A stretch of 64,000 nucleotides of DNA from Shouchella tritolerans (GCF_025770735.1 NZ_JAODPB010000008.1:62001-126000); one strand, 5' to 3'; positions 18,248 through 27,750 are shown, counted from the first letter of the stretch. Numbers and translations are program-made. Notes: generated by a model from the letters alone, not told the origin.

Positions 18248-19858
18248 TTACCAAGGCGCAACCGCCCCGTCTGTTCTTGACTCGCTTCCTCCTACGTAGG
18301 TGCCTTTTTCTTCATCTTTCCAAATGATTTGGCCACGTCCGAACGGCATCGTGTCATTAGCAATTGTAATGGTATGGCCTTTACGAGCCAACGCTTCAGC
18401 AATATGGCGAGGGAATGTCGGCTCTAATACAATGTGCTTGCCTTCGACCCACTGCCAACGTGGCGAATCAAGTGCTGCTTGTGGGTGCAGTTGAAAGTCA
18501 ATTGTATTCATGATGACTTGAACATGTCCTTGTGGCTGCATAAAGCCACCCATCACCCCGAATGGGCCAATTGGTTTCCCATCTTTTGTGAGGAAGCCAG
18601 GGATAATCGTATGATAGGTCCGTTTATTAGGGGCCAAGCAATTGTCATGGTTTGGATCCATCGAAAAATTATGCCCCCGGTTTTGCATCGCAATCCCTGT
18701 TCCAGGCACAACTAGCCCTGACCCAAAGCCCATATAATTGGATTGGATAAATGAGACCATGTTTCCATCAGCATCGGCTGTACTTAAGTAGACCGTGCCG
18801 CTAGCTTTAGGCTTCCCGGCAGTTGGCAGCATTGCTTCATCTGAGATGAGGCGAAGCCGTTCTTTAGCGTATGTATCGCTCAATAAGTCTTCGATTTTTT
18901 CACTCATATTGTTTGTATCTGTAATATATTTTTGGCCATCGCTAAACGCCAGTTTGATTGCTTCAATTTGCATATGGTACGTGTCTACCGCTTCTTTATC
19001 ACCAATATCAACTTGGTTAAGCATATTCAGTGCCATAAGAGCTACGAGTCCTTGGCCATTCGGCGGAATTTCCCACACATCATAGCCACGGTAGTTAACA
19101 TGTATTGGCTCCACCCACTCTGGCTGGAAATTTTCCAAATCGGTTTTCGATAAGAAGCCGCCATGTTTCTCGAAAAAAGCAGCCGTTTTTGCAGCGAGGT
19201 CCCCTTTGTAGAAGGAAGCCCCTTTGGTTTCGCCAATGCTTCTCAATGTATCGGCATGGTGTGGCGATTTCCAAATCTCTCCTGCTTTTGGCAAGTGGCC
19301 GTTTGGAACAAATGTTTCGAACCAAGCTTGGAATTCTTCCGATTTATTCTCCGCTTTAAATTTGTCATAGCTTGCTTTCCATTGTCTTGCAACAGTAGGG
19401 GAGAGGGCAAACCCTTCTTCAGCATGGCGAATGGCGGGCTGTAACACATCAAGCAAAGGCAACTTGCCGAAACGTTCAGACAACGCTGCCCAGCTTGCAG
19501 GAGCGCCAGGCACAGTTACAGGTATCATGCCGTATTTAGGGATTTCCTCAAACCCTTTTTGTTTCACTTTGTCGATGCTAATAGAGGCAGGGGCAGGACC
19601 GCTTCCATTTAAGCCATGGAGTTTGCCCTCTGTCCATACAATCGCAAACGCATCTCCGCCGATCCCATTCGAACAAGGCTCGACAACGGTTAAACAGGCA
19701 GCAGTCGCAATCGCCGCATCAATCGCATTTCCTCCTTGTTTCAAAATCTCTAGTCCTGCTTGTGCTGCCAAAGGCTGCGATGTCGCCACCATTCCATTTT
19801 TTGCATAAACAGGCATTCGAGTTGATGGATACGGATGCAAATGTGGATCATAATTCAT
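18248..19858 (-). CDS. ywrD: Gamma-glutamyltransferase family protein, cytoplasmic YwrD type
   Basis: Gamma-glutamyltransferases cleave or transfer gamma-glutamyl groups from glutathione-like peptides and mature by self-cleavage before a Thr. The 536-residue protein has the N-terminal NAIDAAIATAACLTVVEPCSNGIGG block and the likely nucleophile Thr in SGTVYLSTADADGNMVSF. There is no signal peptide, which fits YwrD and not secreted Ggt. An in-frame ATG seven codons upstream is rejected: AAGGAGG lies nine bases before the ATG at 19858. It is monocistronic. Confidence 0.88.
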   Translation of the reverse strand: MNYDPHLHPYPSTRMPVYAKNGMVATSQPLAAQAGLEILKQGGNAIDAAIATAACLTVVEPCSNGIGGDAFAIVWTEGKLHGLNGSGPAPASISIDKVKQKGFEEIPKYGMIPVTVPGAPASWAALSERFGKLPLLDVLQPAIRHAEEGFALSPTVARQWKASYDKFKAENKSEEFQAWFETFVPNGHLPKAGEIWKSPHHADTLRSIGETKGASFYKGDLAAKTAAFFEKHGGFLSKTDLENFQPEWVEPIHVNYRGYDVWEIPPNGQGLVALMALNMLNQVDIGDKEAVDTYHMQIEAIKLAFSDGQKYITDTNNMSEKIEDLLSDTYAKERLRLISDEAMLPTAGKPKASGTVYLSTADADGNMVSFIQSNYMGFGSGLVVPGTGIAMQNRGHNFSMDPNHDNCLAPNKRTYHTIIPGFLTKDGKPIGPFGVMGGFMQPQGHVQVIMNTIDFQLHPQAALDSPRWQWVEGKHIVLEPTFPRHIAEALARKGHTITIANDTMPFGRGQIIWKDEEKGTYVGGSESRTDGAVAPW

Positions 19859-20023
19859 TTCATAGTCCCTCCTTATCATAAAGTCGATTGTACCATGGAA
19901 TAGGAATCTATGTATATTGAGGCTAAACCGAATAGGCGCTGTTTTTTAACCCTTTTAGAAGTAAAATAAACCACTTTTGCTCAAAATAGAAAATGGAATT
20001 AGCCAAAGACCAAGTTGAACCCA

Positions 20024-20052
20024 TTGACGAATTTGTATATACAGGTTATCAT
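20024..20052 (+). promoter_or_regulatory. SigA-type promoter of the tre operon
   Basis: TTGACG (20024-20029) and TATCAT (20047-20052) are 17 bases apart. The first TreR palindrome fills the spacer, so bound repressor would block RNA polymerase. An apparent longer reading frame starting at 20015 lies upstream of this promoter and is not real. Confidence 0.75.
20033..20044. promoter_or_regulatory. TreR operator 1
   Basis: TTGTATATACAG is an 11/12 match to the GntR-type TreR palindrome TTGTATATACAA and lies between the -35 and -10 boxes. Confidence 0.85.
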
Positions 20053-20070
20053 TAAAGCGTTATCATCCAT

Positions 20071-20086
20071 ATTTGTATATACAAAT
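20071..20086. promoter_or_regulatory. TreR operator 2
   Basis: ATTTGTATATACAAAT is a perfect 16-bp palindrome just downstream of the promoter; centre-to-centre distance to operator 1 is about 40 bp, four helical turns. Confidence 0.88.
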
Positions 20087-20114
20087 CCTGAGGATACATG
20101 GAAAATGGGCGTTT

Positions 20115-20128
20115 TGAAAACGCTGACA
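20115..20128 (+). promoter_or_regulatory. cre site (CcpA) in the treP leader
   Basis: TGAAAACGCTGACA matches the cre consensus TGWAANCGNTNWCA at every position. It lies downstream of the promoter and 16 bp before the treP start, a roadblock position for catabolite repression. Confidence 0.8.
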
Positions 20129-20143
20129 GAGGAGGAGCAACAG

Positions 20144-21577
20144 ATGGCTATTAACTACCGTGAAACGGCAGAACAAATTCTCACCGCTATTGGTGGCGAG
20201 GAAAATATTTCTTCGGCAACGCACTGCGTAACACGGCTTCGGCTAGTGTTGAAAGATGAAAACGAAGTGGACACAAGCAGCGTAGAGGCCATTGACGCAG
20301 TGAAAGGAACATTTACTGCGAGCGGCCAATTCCAGATCATTCTTGGCAATGGCGTTGTAGATAAAGTATATAAGGAATTGATGGCTCTCACAGGGCGCGA
20401 GGAGCAAAGCAAAGATGAGGTAAAAGCGGAAGCAGCCAAAAAAGGAAGCCCTTTGCAACGGGCAATTAAAGTGCTGGCGGATGTCTTTATCCCCATTTTG
20501 CCGGCGATTGTCACAGCCGGTTTGTTAATGGGCATTAACAACATTTTAACGGGGAATGATATCTTTTACACAGGGGCGTCGATTATTGACGTCCACCCAC
20601 AGTGGGCCGATTTTGCCGACATTATCCACGTTATCGCTAATACTGCGTTCACATTTTTGCCGGCATTGATTGGTTGGTCTGCAGTCAAACGTTTTGGCGG
20701 CAACCCATTGCTTGGGATTGTGATGGGGCTAATCCTAGTCCATCCTGCTTTGTTAAATGCATGGGATTATGGTGCTGCCCGTGAGGCGGGGGAAATCCCG
20801 ACTTGGAATTTATTCGGTCTTGAAATCAATAAACTAGGCTATCAAGGGCAAGTGCTTCCTGTGTTTGTGGCATCGATCATTTTAGCGAAGTTGGAACTAT
20901 TCTTGCGCAAACGGATACCAGACGCTTTCCATTTACTGACGGTCGCTCCGTTAGCATTGCTTATAACAAGTTTCATTACATTTATTGCTGTAGGCCCGCT
21001 TACATTTGCAATCGGTAATTGGATTGCTGACGGTTTTATTTGGCTGTTTGCGACACTGCCTTGGATTGCTGGTTTCTTATACGGTATTATTTATGGCCCC
21101 CTCGTTATTACGGGGATGCACCATACATTCCTTGCTGTCGATTTGCAACTCGTTGGTTCAGGCAACGGCACGTTCTTGTGGCCAATTTTGGCGCTGTCTA
21201 ATATTGCCCAAGGTTCAGCTGCGTTTGCGATGTATTTTGTCGTCAAAAACGCCAATTTAAAAGGGCTAGCAGGGACATCAGGTTTATCAGCTTGGCTCGG
21301 CATTACAGAACCAGCGCTTTTCGGTGTCAACTTGCGCTTCCGCTTCCCGTTTTATGCGGCAATTGTCAGTGCTGGAATCGCCGGTATGTTTATTACAATG
21401 CAAAACGTCATCGCCAATTCGATTGGCGTAGGAGGCGTGCCTGGCTTTGTATCGATCCGTCCAACAGACTGGATCCCATTCTTTATCGGCATGGCGATCG
21501 TGATTGTACTGCCATTCCTCATTACGTTGCTATACGGCAGACTCCGTCATCCAAAAAGTTTGCAAGAAGACAATTAA
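20144..21577 (+). CDS. treP: PTS trehalose-specific EIIBC component
   Basis: TreP imports trehalose and phosphorylates it to trehalose 6-phosphate. The 477-residue protein has an N-terminal EIIB domain with the phosphorylated Cys28 in ATHCVTRLRL, then about ten membrane helices of the glucose/sucrose-type EIIC with GITEPALFGVNLR. There is no fused EIIA domain, so a separate EIIA-Glc must donate phosphate. The ATG at 20144 follows GGAGGAG. The operon structure treP-treA-treR and the TreR sites fix the substrate. Confidence 0.95.
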   Translation: MAINYRETAEQILTAIGGEENISSATHCVTRLRLVLKDENEVDTSSVEAIDAVKGTFTASGQFQIILGNGVVDKVYKELMALTGREEQSKDEVKAEAAKKGSPLQRAIKVLADVFIPILPAIVTAGLLMGINNILTGNDIFYTGASIIDVHPQWADFADIIHVIANTAFTFLPALIGWSAVKRFGGNPLLGIVMGLILVHPALLNAWDYGAAREAGEIPTWNLFGLEINKLGYQGQVLPVFVASIILAKLELFLRKRIPDAFHLLTVAPLALLITSFITFIAVGPLTFAIGNWIADGFIWLFATLPWIAGFLYGIIYGPLVITGMHHTFLAVDLQLVGSGNGTFLWPILALSNIAQGSAAFAMYFVVKNANLKGLAGTSGLSAWLGITEPALFGVNLRFRFPFYAAIVSAGIAGMFITMQNVIANSIGVGGVPGFVSIRPTDWIPFFIGMAIVIVLPFLITLLYGRLRHPKSLQEDN

Positions 21578-21586
21578 GACAATCTC

Positions 21587-21613
21587 AAGGAACTGCTTAG
21601 CAGTTCCTTTTTT
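21587..21613 (+). terminator. Hairpin terminator between treP and treA
   Basis: AAGGAACTGC (21587-21596) pairs with GCAGTTCCTT (21600-21609), followed by T residues. Partial termination here and a new start at the next operator would let treA vary from treP. Confidence 0.8.
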
Positions 21614-21615
21614 GA

Positions 21616-21631
21616 ACTTGTATATACAAGT
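21616..21631. promoter_or_regulatory. TreR operator 3, before treA
   Basis: ACTTGTATATACAAGT is a perfect palindrome with the TTGTATATACAA core. It lies between a weak -35 (TTGAAC, 21612-21617) and a -10-like TAAACT (21636-21641), suggesting a second TreR-controlled promoter for treA-treR. Confidence 0.85.
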
Positions 21632-21679
21632 GTGCTAAACTGGTGGTAAATAGAGACAGAGAAAGGTGGATAAACACAA

Positions 21680-23350
21680 ATGGAATGGTGGAGAACAAGT
21701 ACGGTTTATCAAATTTACCCTAAAAGCTTTAATGATACGACGGGAAATGGCATTGGCGATTTGCAAGGGATCATTGAAAAGCTAGACTATTTAAAAGAAC
21801 TAGGCATCGACGTGATTTGGTTAACGCCTATTTATGCTTCACCGCAAAATGACAATGGCTATGACATTTCCGATTATTATGCGATTCATGAAGACTATGG
21901 GACGATGGCTGATTTTGAAAAACTCCTAAGTGAAACCCATAAACGGGGAATGAAGCTAATTATGGACTTGGTTGTCAACCATACGTCGACTGAACATCAG
22001 TGGTTTAAAAATGCGAAGCTAAGCAAACAGGCGAAGTACCGTGATTTTTATATTTGGAAAGAAGGCAAAGACGGAGGCGCACCAACAAATTGGCAATCGA
22101 AGTTTGGCGGTTCTGCGTGGGAATACAATGAAGCGACAGATGATTACTACTTGCATTTGTTTGACGTCACGCAAGCAGACTTAAACTGGGAAAACGAACA
22201 ACTGCGCAAGCATGTCTACGAGATGATGCATTTTTGGTTTAATAAAGGCATTGATGGCTTCCGTCTTGACGTCATTAACTTAATATCAAAAGACCAACGC
22301 TTCCCTGATGATGATGGGTCAGTAGCGCCAGGTGACGGCCGCAAATTTTATACAGACGGCCCCCGTGTCCATGAATATTTGCAGGAAATGAACCGAGAAG
22401 TATTAGCCAAGTATGATAGCTTAACCGTTGGCGAAATGTCTTCAACGACGATTGAAGACTGCATTCGCTATTCCAATCCAAAGCAGCGTGAACTGTCAAT
22501 GACGTTTAATTTCCACCATTTAAAAGTGGATTATCCGAATGGAGAAAAATGGGCTGTCGCTGATTTTGATTTTAAAGCGCTAAAACGGATTTTATCGGAA
22601 TGGCAAGTCCGCATGCATGAAGGCGGGGGATGGAATGCGTTGTTTTGGTGCAACCACGACCAGCCAAGGGTTGTTAGCCGTTATGGCGATGAGCACGAAT
22701 ACCATAACCAATCAGCGAAGATGTTGGCTGCGACAATCCATTTCATGCAAGGGACGCCCTATGTGTATCAGGGCGAAGAGTTCGGCATGACAAACCCGAA
22801 TTTTACAAGCATCGATGATTACCGCGACGTAGAGTCATTGAATGTGTACGATCGCTTAAAAGGAGAGGGCGTGCCTGAAGAACACATTCTCGCGATCCTT
22901 AAACAGAAATCCCGGGACAACTCCCGTACACCGGTCCAATGGGATTCAAGCGAGCAAGCTGGTTTTACAACGGGAACGCCATGGATGAAGGTGAGCAGCA
23001 ATTACAAGGAAATCAATGCCGAAAAAGCGCTCAGCGACCCGAATTCGATTTTTTATTTTTATCAAAAGCTCATTGCGCTGCGCAAAAAGCTGCCAATTGT
23101 GACAACAGGTGATTACCGCTTGCTTGTGCCTGAAGATGACCATGTATTTGCATACGTGCGCACGGATGGCACGGAAAAACTCCTTGTCGTTTCAAATTTT
23201 TACCCTGTAAATTGCGATTTTGAATGCCCAGAAGATCTGGTATCATTAAAAGCGACACAGTTAATAGGCAACTACAACCAAAAACGAAAACTGGAAAAAA
23301 CTTTTTCGCTCAAGCCTTATGAAACGGTGGCATTCCAGTTGAAGGAGTAA
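21680..23350 (+). CDS. treA: Trehalose-6-phosphate hydrolase (alpha,alpha-phosphotrehalase)
   Basis: TreA splits trehalose 6-phosphate into glucose and glucose 6-phosphate. It is a 556-residue GH13 enzyme with the start WWRTSTVYQIYPKSF, DLVVNHTS, nucleophile Asp197 in FRLDVINL, acid/base Glu252 in VGEMSS, and Asp327 in WCNHDQPR. The start follows AAAGGTGG. The PTS partner upstream and repressor downstream confirm the role. Sucrase/isomaltase-type relatives are the alternative from sequence alone. Confidence 0.96.
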   Translation: MEWWRTSTVYQIYPKSFNDTTGNGIGDLQGIIEKLDYLKELGIDVIWLTPIYASPQNDNGYDISDYYAIHEDYGTMADFEKLLSETHKRGMKLIMDLVVNHTSTEHQWFKNAKLSKQAKYRDFYIWKEGKDGGAPTNWQSKFGGSAWEYNEATDDYYLHLFDVTQADLNWENEQLRKHVYEMMHFWFNKGIDGFRLDVINLISKDQRFPDDDGSVAPGDGRKFYTDGPRVHEYLQEMNREVLAKYDSLTVGEMSSTTIEDCIRYSNPKQRELSMTFNFHHLKVDYPNGEKWAVADFDFKALKRILSEWQVRMHEGGGWNALFWCNHDQPRVVSRYGDEHEYHNQSAKMLAATIHFMQGTPYVYQGEEFGMTNPNFTSIDDYRDVESLNVYDRLKGEGVPEEHILAILKQKSRDNSRTPVQWDSSEQAGFTTGTPWMKVSSNYKEINAEKALSDPNSIFYFYQKLIALRKKLPIVTTGDYRLLVPEDDHVFAYVRTDGTEKLLVVSNFYPVNCDFECPEDLVSLKATQLIGNYNQKRKLEKTFSLKPYETVAFQLKE

Positions 23351-23359
23351 GAGAAGCAC

Positions 23360-24073
23360 GTGAAAAACAAGTTTCAATCGATTTATCAAGCGCTCACACA
23401 AGCAATCAATAGCGGTGTTTATGCTTCTGGCGAGACGTTGCCTTCTGAAAATGAACTGACAGAGATGTTCCAAGCATCGAGGGAAACGATTCGCAAAGCA
23501 CTGAAAATGTTATCAGAACACGGGTATATTCAAAAGATACAAGGCAGAGGTTCTGTTGTGCTTGATGTCGCACGCCTCGATTTCCCGGTTTCAGGCGTTG
23601 CAAGCTTCCAAGAACTAAATGAAAAGCTTGGTTTGCAAGCTAAGACAGATGTTGTCTCCTTTACAGCTGCTAAAGCAGATGAAACCATGGCAAAGAAGTT
23701 GGAAATTGAAACAGGAGAGCAAGTTTGGCAAGTGGAGCGAATCCGCTTAATTGATGGGGAACGGATTATATTGGATAAGGACACATTTGTTGCAAGCTTA
23801 GTCCCTGGATTAACGAAAGACATTTGTGCGGGCAGCATTTATGCCTACATTGAGAAGCAACTAGGCCTTGCCATCAGCTTTGCCAAAAAAGAAATTGTCG
23901 TTGAAGCAGCGACGGAGGAAGACCAGGCCATGCTTGACCTCGATGAGAGTGGCCGCGTAGTCGTTGTTAGAAGCTATACGTATTTTGACAATGCCGTGCC
24001 TTTCCAATACACAGAGTCGCGCCACCGTGCTGACCGCTTCCGATTTGTTGATTTTGCCAGACGCAACCCTTAA
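23360..24073 (+). CDS. treR: Trehalose operon repressor, GntR/UTRA family
   Basis: TreR represses the tre operon and is released by trehalose 6-phosphate. The 237-residue protein has an N-terminal winged helix (about 1-68, with TLPSENELTEMFQASRETIRKAL) and a C-terminal UTRA sensor domain (about 85-230). It begins with GTG nine bases after treA, in the same transcript, so the repressor controls its own level. Its palindromic targets are at 20033, 20071 and 21616. Confidence 0.95.
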   Translation: MKNKFQSIYQALTQAINSGVYASGETLPSENELTEMFQASRETIRKALKMLSEHGYIQKIQGRGSVVLDVARLDFPVSGVASFQELNEKLGLQAKTDVVSFTAAKADETMAKKLEIETGEQVWQVERIRLIDGERIILDKDTFVASLVPGLTKDICAGSIYAYIEKQLGLAISFAKKEIVVEAATEEDQAMLDLDESGRVVVVRSYTYFDNAVPFQYTESRHRADRFRFVDFARRNP

Positions 24074-24208
24074 AAGGAGGGCTGGGACGTCTTAAGCAGT
24101 GTTGATAAGGGGTCGATGTAGCAGACAGTTGTCCTTCGACTAGTGAAACAAATGGGTTTCCATTGCCGCAAAACAACAGTATACTAGAAAATAAAGGAGA
24201 GAATACAT

Positions 24209-24694
24209 TTGTCTGTTTACGATTATTCGGTTAAGGCGAGTGATGGCCAAGAGGTTTCATTATCAGCTTACAAAGGCAATGTATTGCTCATTGTCAACAC
24301 CGCCACTAAATGCGGCTTTGCTTCACAGTTTGCAGGGCTTGAAAAACTGTACAATAACTATAAGGAAAAAGGCTTTTATGTGCTCGGATTTCCTAGCAAC
24401 CAATTTTTGAACCAGGAGCCGGTTGCTGATGAAGACATGGAACAGGTGTGTAAAATCAATTTTGGCGTTACATTCCCTCTGTTTGCGAAAACAGATGTGA
24501 AAGGCAAACATGCCAACCCATTGTTCAACTATCTGAAAGCGGCCAAAAAGGGAATGTTGAGCGAAGAAATTAAATGGAACTTCACCAAATTTCTCGTGAA
24601 CCGTAAAGGCGAAGTCATTAAGCGTTATGCGCCTGCTACAAAACCGGAAACGATTGAAGCAGATATCATCGAAGAACTGAAGGCCGATGCATAG
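24209..24694 (+). CDS. gpx: Glutathione-peroxidase-family thiol peroxidase (BsaA/Gpo type)
   Basis: The 161-residue protein reduces hydroperoxides with a reactive Cys and, in Firmicutes, probably uses thioredoxin or bacillithiol as reductant. Cys35 in NTATKCGF is the peroxidatic residue, Gln65 in FPSNQF and Trp123/Asn124 in KWNFTKF complete the catalytic set, and Cys81 may be resolving. The start codon is TTG after AAAGGAGAG. A -10-like TATACT at 24179-24184 may belong to its promoter. The following hairpin separates it from nos, though read-through is possible because the nos ribosome site directly abuts the terminator. Confidence 0.93.
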   Translation: MSVYDYSVKASDGQEVSLSAYKGNVLLIVNTATKCGFASQFAGLEKLYNNYKEKGFYVLGFPSNQFLNQEPVADEDMEQVCKINFGVTFPLFAKTDVKGKHANPLFNYLKAAKKGMLSEEIKWNFTKFLVNRKGEVIKRYAPATKPETIEADIIEELKADA

Positions 24695-24700
24695 AAAAGG

Positions 24701-24732
24701 CTGTGCAGCATAGGACGCTGCACAGTTTTTTT
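24701..24732 (+). terminator. Intrinsic terminator between gpx and nos
   Basis: CTGTGCAGC pairs with GCTGCACAG, followed by seven T residues that run straight into the AGGAGG of nos. Confidence 0.85.
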
Positions 24733-24746
24733 AGGAGGATGGCAGT

Positions 24747-25823
24747 ATGGCAAATCGTTTGGAAGATGAGGCTGTTCAGTTTCTTTCCCTTTTTTACGAG
24801 GAGCGTCGCTTAGACGGCAAAGAAGCGCGCATTCGCGCTGTTTGCGAAGCGATCCGTACGAACGGCACATACGAGCATACGGCTGAGGAGCTTGCCTTTG
24901 GAGCGAGGCTCGCTTGGCGTAACAGCAATCGTTGCATTGGCCGCCTGTTTTGGGAACGGCTTACCGTTATTGATGAACGGGAAGCACATACAGAAGAAGC
25001 GGTCGCACAAGCGCTTTTTAGGCATATGGAATATGCAACAAACGGTGGAAAAGTCATTCCGACCATTACGGTGTTTAAACAAGGGGCTTCGATCCGTATT
25101 TGGAACGCACAACTCGTTCGTTATGCAGGCTATCGCAGAGATGGCCGTGTAATTGGCGATCCTGCTTCCCTTGAATTAACGGACATTTGCAAGCAGCTCG
25201 GCTGGGTTGGCGCAGGTAGCGATTTTGATGTGCTTCCCCTTGTCATATCGGTGGGGACACGTTGTCCTCAACTATTCCCTATCCCAGAGCATCTTATTAA
25301 AGAAGTGGCGCTTGTCCATCCTGATAACAAAGAATTTGCTAGATTGAACCTTAAATGGTACGCAGTCCCGTTTATATCAAATATGCGTCTTGAAATCGGC
25401 GGTATTTCTTATTATACAGCCCCGTTTAACGGTTGGTATATGGGCACGGAAATCGGCGCCCGCAATTTAGCTGATGATTTTCGCTATAACCGCTTGCCAG
25501 AAGTGGCCGCCGTGCTCGGAATCAGCACGGAGCGGGAAGCATCGCTATGGCGCGACAAAGCGCTTGTCGAATTAAACCGTGCTGTTCTCTATTCGTATCA
25601 AGAGCAAGGCATAAGCATTGTCGATCATCATACAGCAGCAAAACAGTTTCAACGTTTTATTGAAAATGAAACAAAAGCAGGGCGTGACGTGACAGGCGAC
25701 TGGACGTGGCTAATCCCGCCGATGTCCCCAGCACAGACGGACATTTTTCACCAATCGTTTGATAACCGCATCGTTTCGCCGAATTACTTCCACGAAAGAC
25801 CACCCTATTGTGGAAAAGCATAA
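24747..25823 (+). CDS. nos: Nitric oxide synthase oxygenase
   Basis: Bacterial NOS oxidises L-arginine to NO and citrulline using haem, a pterin and general cellular reductases, as it has no reductase domain. The 358-residue length is standard. The haem thiolate is Cys63 in WRNSNRCIGR; Glu235 in NGWYMGTEIG binds the arginine guanidinium. The start follows TTAGGAGG. NO protects Bacillus from oxidative stress and antibiotics, which fits the gpx neighbour. No dedicated reductase is nearby. Confidence 0.97.
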   Translation: MANRLEDEAVQFLSLFYEERRLDGKEARIRAVCEAIRTNGTYEHTAEELAFGARLAWRNSNRCIGRLFWERLTVIDEREAHTEEAVAQALFRHMEYATNGGKVIPTITVFKQGASIRIWNAQLVRYAGYRRDGRVIGDPASLELTDICKQLGWVGAGSDFDVLPLVISVGTRCPQLFPIPEHLIKEVALVHPDNKEFARLNLKWYAVPFISNMRLEIGGISYYTAPFNGWYMGTEIGARNLADDFRYNRLPEVAAVLGISTEREASLWRDKALVELNRAVLYSYQEQGISIVDHHTAAKQFQRFIENETKAGRDVTGDWTWLIPPMSPAQTDIFHQSFDNRIVSPNYFHERPPYCGKA

Positions 25824-25849
25824 TAGAAGAACATTAAAGGAAGATGCAC

Positions 25850-27733
25850 ATGAGTTTACTTCGAGCAGAAGGGTTGACAAAGTCTTTTGGCGACAAGACT
25901 TGTTTTGAATCGATTCACTTTAGTTTAGGAAAAGGCGACAGAATTGGCTTGCTTGGCGTCAATGGTACTGGCAAATCGACGTTGTTGAAAGGACTCGCCG
26001 GAATCGAAGGGTTTGATGCTGGTGCTTTGTTTCATGCCAATGATTTTACGCTAGAATACTTGCCGCAACAGCTCGACATGCCAGAAAACGAAACAGCCAT
26101 TCGCTATATCTACAACAGCAAATCGACATTGATGCAAACGGTAGCGAGCTATGAAAAGGCGCTCCAAGACTTAGAGGCCCACCCTCATGACAACAAGCGC
26201 CAAGCTGAGCTTTTGAAATGGCAAGAGGAAATGGACCGCGTTGACGCTTGGGAAGCAGCCACACAGGCGAAAACCATTCTTAGCAAACTTGGGGTTGGGG
26301 CACTTTCGGCGAAGCTTGGCACGTTGTCAGGTGGACAGAAAAAGCGTGTTGCCCTTGCACGGGCACTCATTCAGCCAGCTGATTTGCTGTTACTTGACGA
26401 ACCGACAAACCATTTAGACCACGCAACCGTTGAATGGTTGGAAGAACACTTAAAACAATATCCTGGTGCATTGATCGTGATCACTCACGACCGCTACTTT
26501 TTAAACCGTGTCGCCAATACCATTTTTGAGTTATCAGAAGGGGCGTTATACCGTTACATTGGCAACTTTGAGACCTATTTAGAAGAAAAAGCGGAACGCA
26601 AGGCGCAAGCAGAGCAAGCGGAGGATAAGCGCAAAAATTTGCTCAGGCGGGAGCTTGCCTGGCTAAAGCGGGGAGCAAAGGCGAGAACGACGAAGCAAAA
26701 GGCGCGTATTCAACGGGTAGAAGCATTAAATGCCCAAACTGGCCCAAGTGATAACAGACAGCTGGATATGCCGATTGGCCATAAGCGTCTTGGCAAACAA
26801 GTAATTGAGCTTCGCCAAGTTAGCAAATCGTACCAAGGAAAGATGCTTTTTTCCGACTTGTCTTTCTTAATGGGGAAAAATGAACGGCTTGGCATTATTG
26901 GCGAAAATGGCAGCGGAAAAACAACGTTGCTGAATATGATGGCCGGAAGAACCGCTCCAGACAGTGGGACGGTTGATGTTGGCGAAACAGTGCGGATTGG
27001 CTATTACCGCCAAGAAGATGCAGAGCTTGACGGCGATTTGCGCGTTGTTGATTACATTAAGGAAGTTGCTGAAGTGGTTTACACCACAAAAGGGGATGCT
27101 ATTTATGCCGAGCAAATGCTTGAACGCTTTCTGTTTCCACGGTCGCAACAATGGACCTATATTCGCCGTTTGTCAGGCGGTGAAAAGAGACGTTTGTATT
27201 TGCTGCGCGTGCTAATGGGCGAACCGAACGTGCTGTTTCTCGACGAACCAACAAATGACCTAGATGTCGAAACGCTTGCTGTACTAGAAGACTATTTAGA
27301 CACATTCCCTGGCGCGGTTGTTGTTGTTAGCCATGATCGCTATTTTCTTGACCGTGTCGTTGACCGAATGCTGATTTTTGAAGGCAATCGCCTGTTGCGC
27401 TATGACGGCGATTACAGTGATTATATAACAGGCAGAAACGACATCACCGATAAACAGCCTCAGCACGAACAATCGCCAACTCCACAGCCGAAAAAAGAAC
27501 AAAAAAAGTTGTCATATAATGAGCAGCGCGAATGGGAGCAAATTGACGGACATATAGCAGCGCTTGAAGAAAAGCAGCAGATTCTTGAGCAGGCTATTGC
27601 CGACGCAGGCAGTGATTATGGGCGAATTGCTGATCTGCTAAAAGAAAAAGAGATGCTGGACAGTGAGTTGGAGGCTGCTCTTAACCGCTGGACGGAACTG
27701 GCTGAGAAAATAGAAGCATTACAGTCGAAATAG
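25850..27733 (+). CDS. yfmR: ABC-F ribosome-associated ATPase, YfmR/Uup type
   Basis: ABC-F proteins bind the ribosomal E site and relieve stalling; YfmR of B. subtilis does this at difficult sequences and overlaps with EF-P. The 627-residue protein has two ABC domains (Walker A GVNGTGKS at 36-43 and GENGSGKT in the second half), LSGGQ and LSGGE signatures, LDEPTNHLD and LDEPTNDLD, a positively charged linker, and a C-terminal coiled coil (about 540-627) typical of Uup/YfmR. ATG 25850 is chosen over 25844 for spacing from AAAGGA. It follows nos by 26 bp and is probably cotranscribed. Confidence 0.9.
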   Translation: MSLLRAEGLTKSFGDKTCFESIHFSLGKGDRIGLLGVNGTGKSTLLKGLAGIEGFDAGALFHANDFTLEYLPQQLDMPENETAIRYIYNSKSTLMQTVASYEKALQDLEAHPHDNKRQAELLKWQEEMDRVDAWEAATQAKTILSKLGVGALSAKLGTLSGGQKKRVALARALIQPADLLLLDEPTNHLDHATVEWLEEHLKQYPGALIVITHDRYFLNRVANTIFELSEGALYRYIGNFETYLEEKAERKAQAEQAEDKRKNLLRRELAWLKRGAKARTTKQKARIQRVEALNAQTGPSDNRQLDMPIGHKRLGKQVIELRQVSKSYQGKMLFSDLSFLMGKNERLGIIGENGSGKTTLLNMMAGRTAPDSGTVDVGETVRIGYYRQEDAELDGDLRVVDYIKEVAEVVYTTKGDAIYAEQMLERFLFPRSQQWTYIRRLSGGEKRRLYLLRVLMGEPNVLFLDEPTNDLDVETLAVLEDYLDTFPGAVVVVSHDRYFLDRVVDRMLIFEGNRLLRYDGDYSDYITGRNDITDKQPQHEQSPTPQPKKEQKKLSYNEQREWEQIDGHIAALEEKQQILEQAIADAGSDYGRIADLLKEKEMLDSELEAALNRWTELAEKIEALQSK

Positions 27734-27750
27734 ATCATACGAACGAGCAA

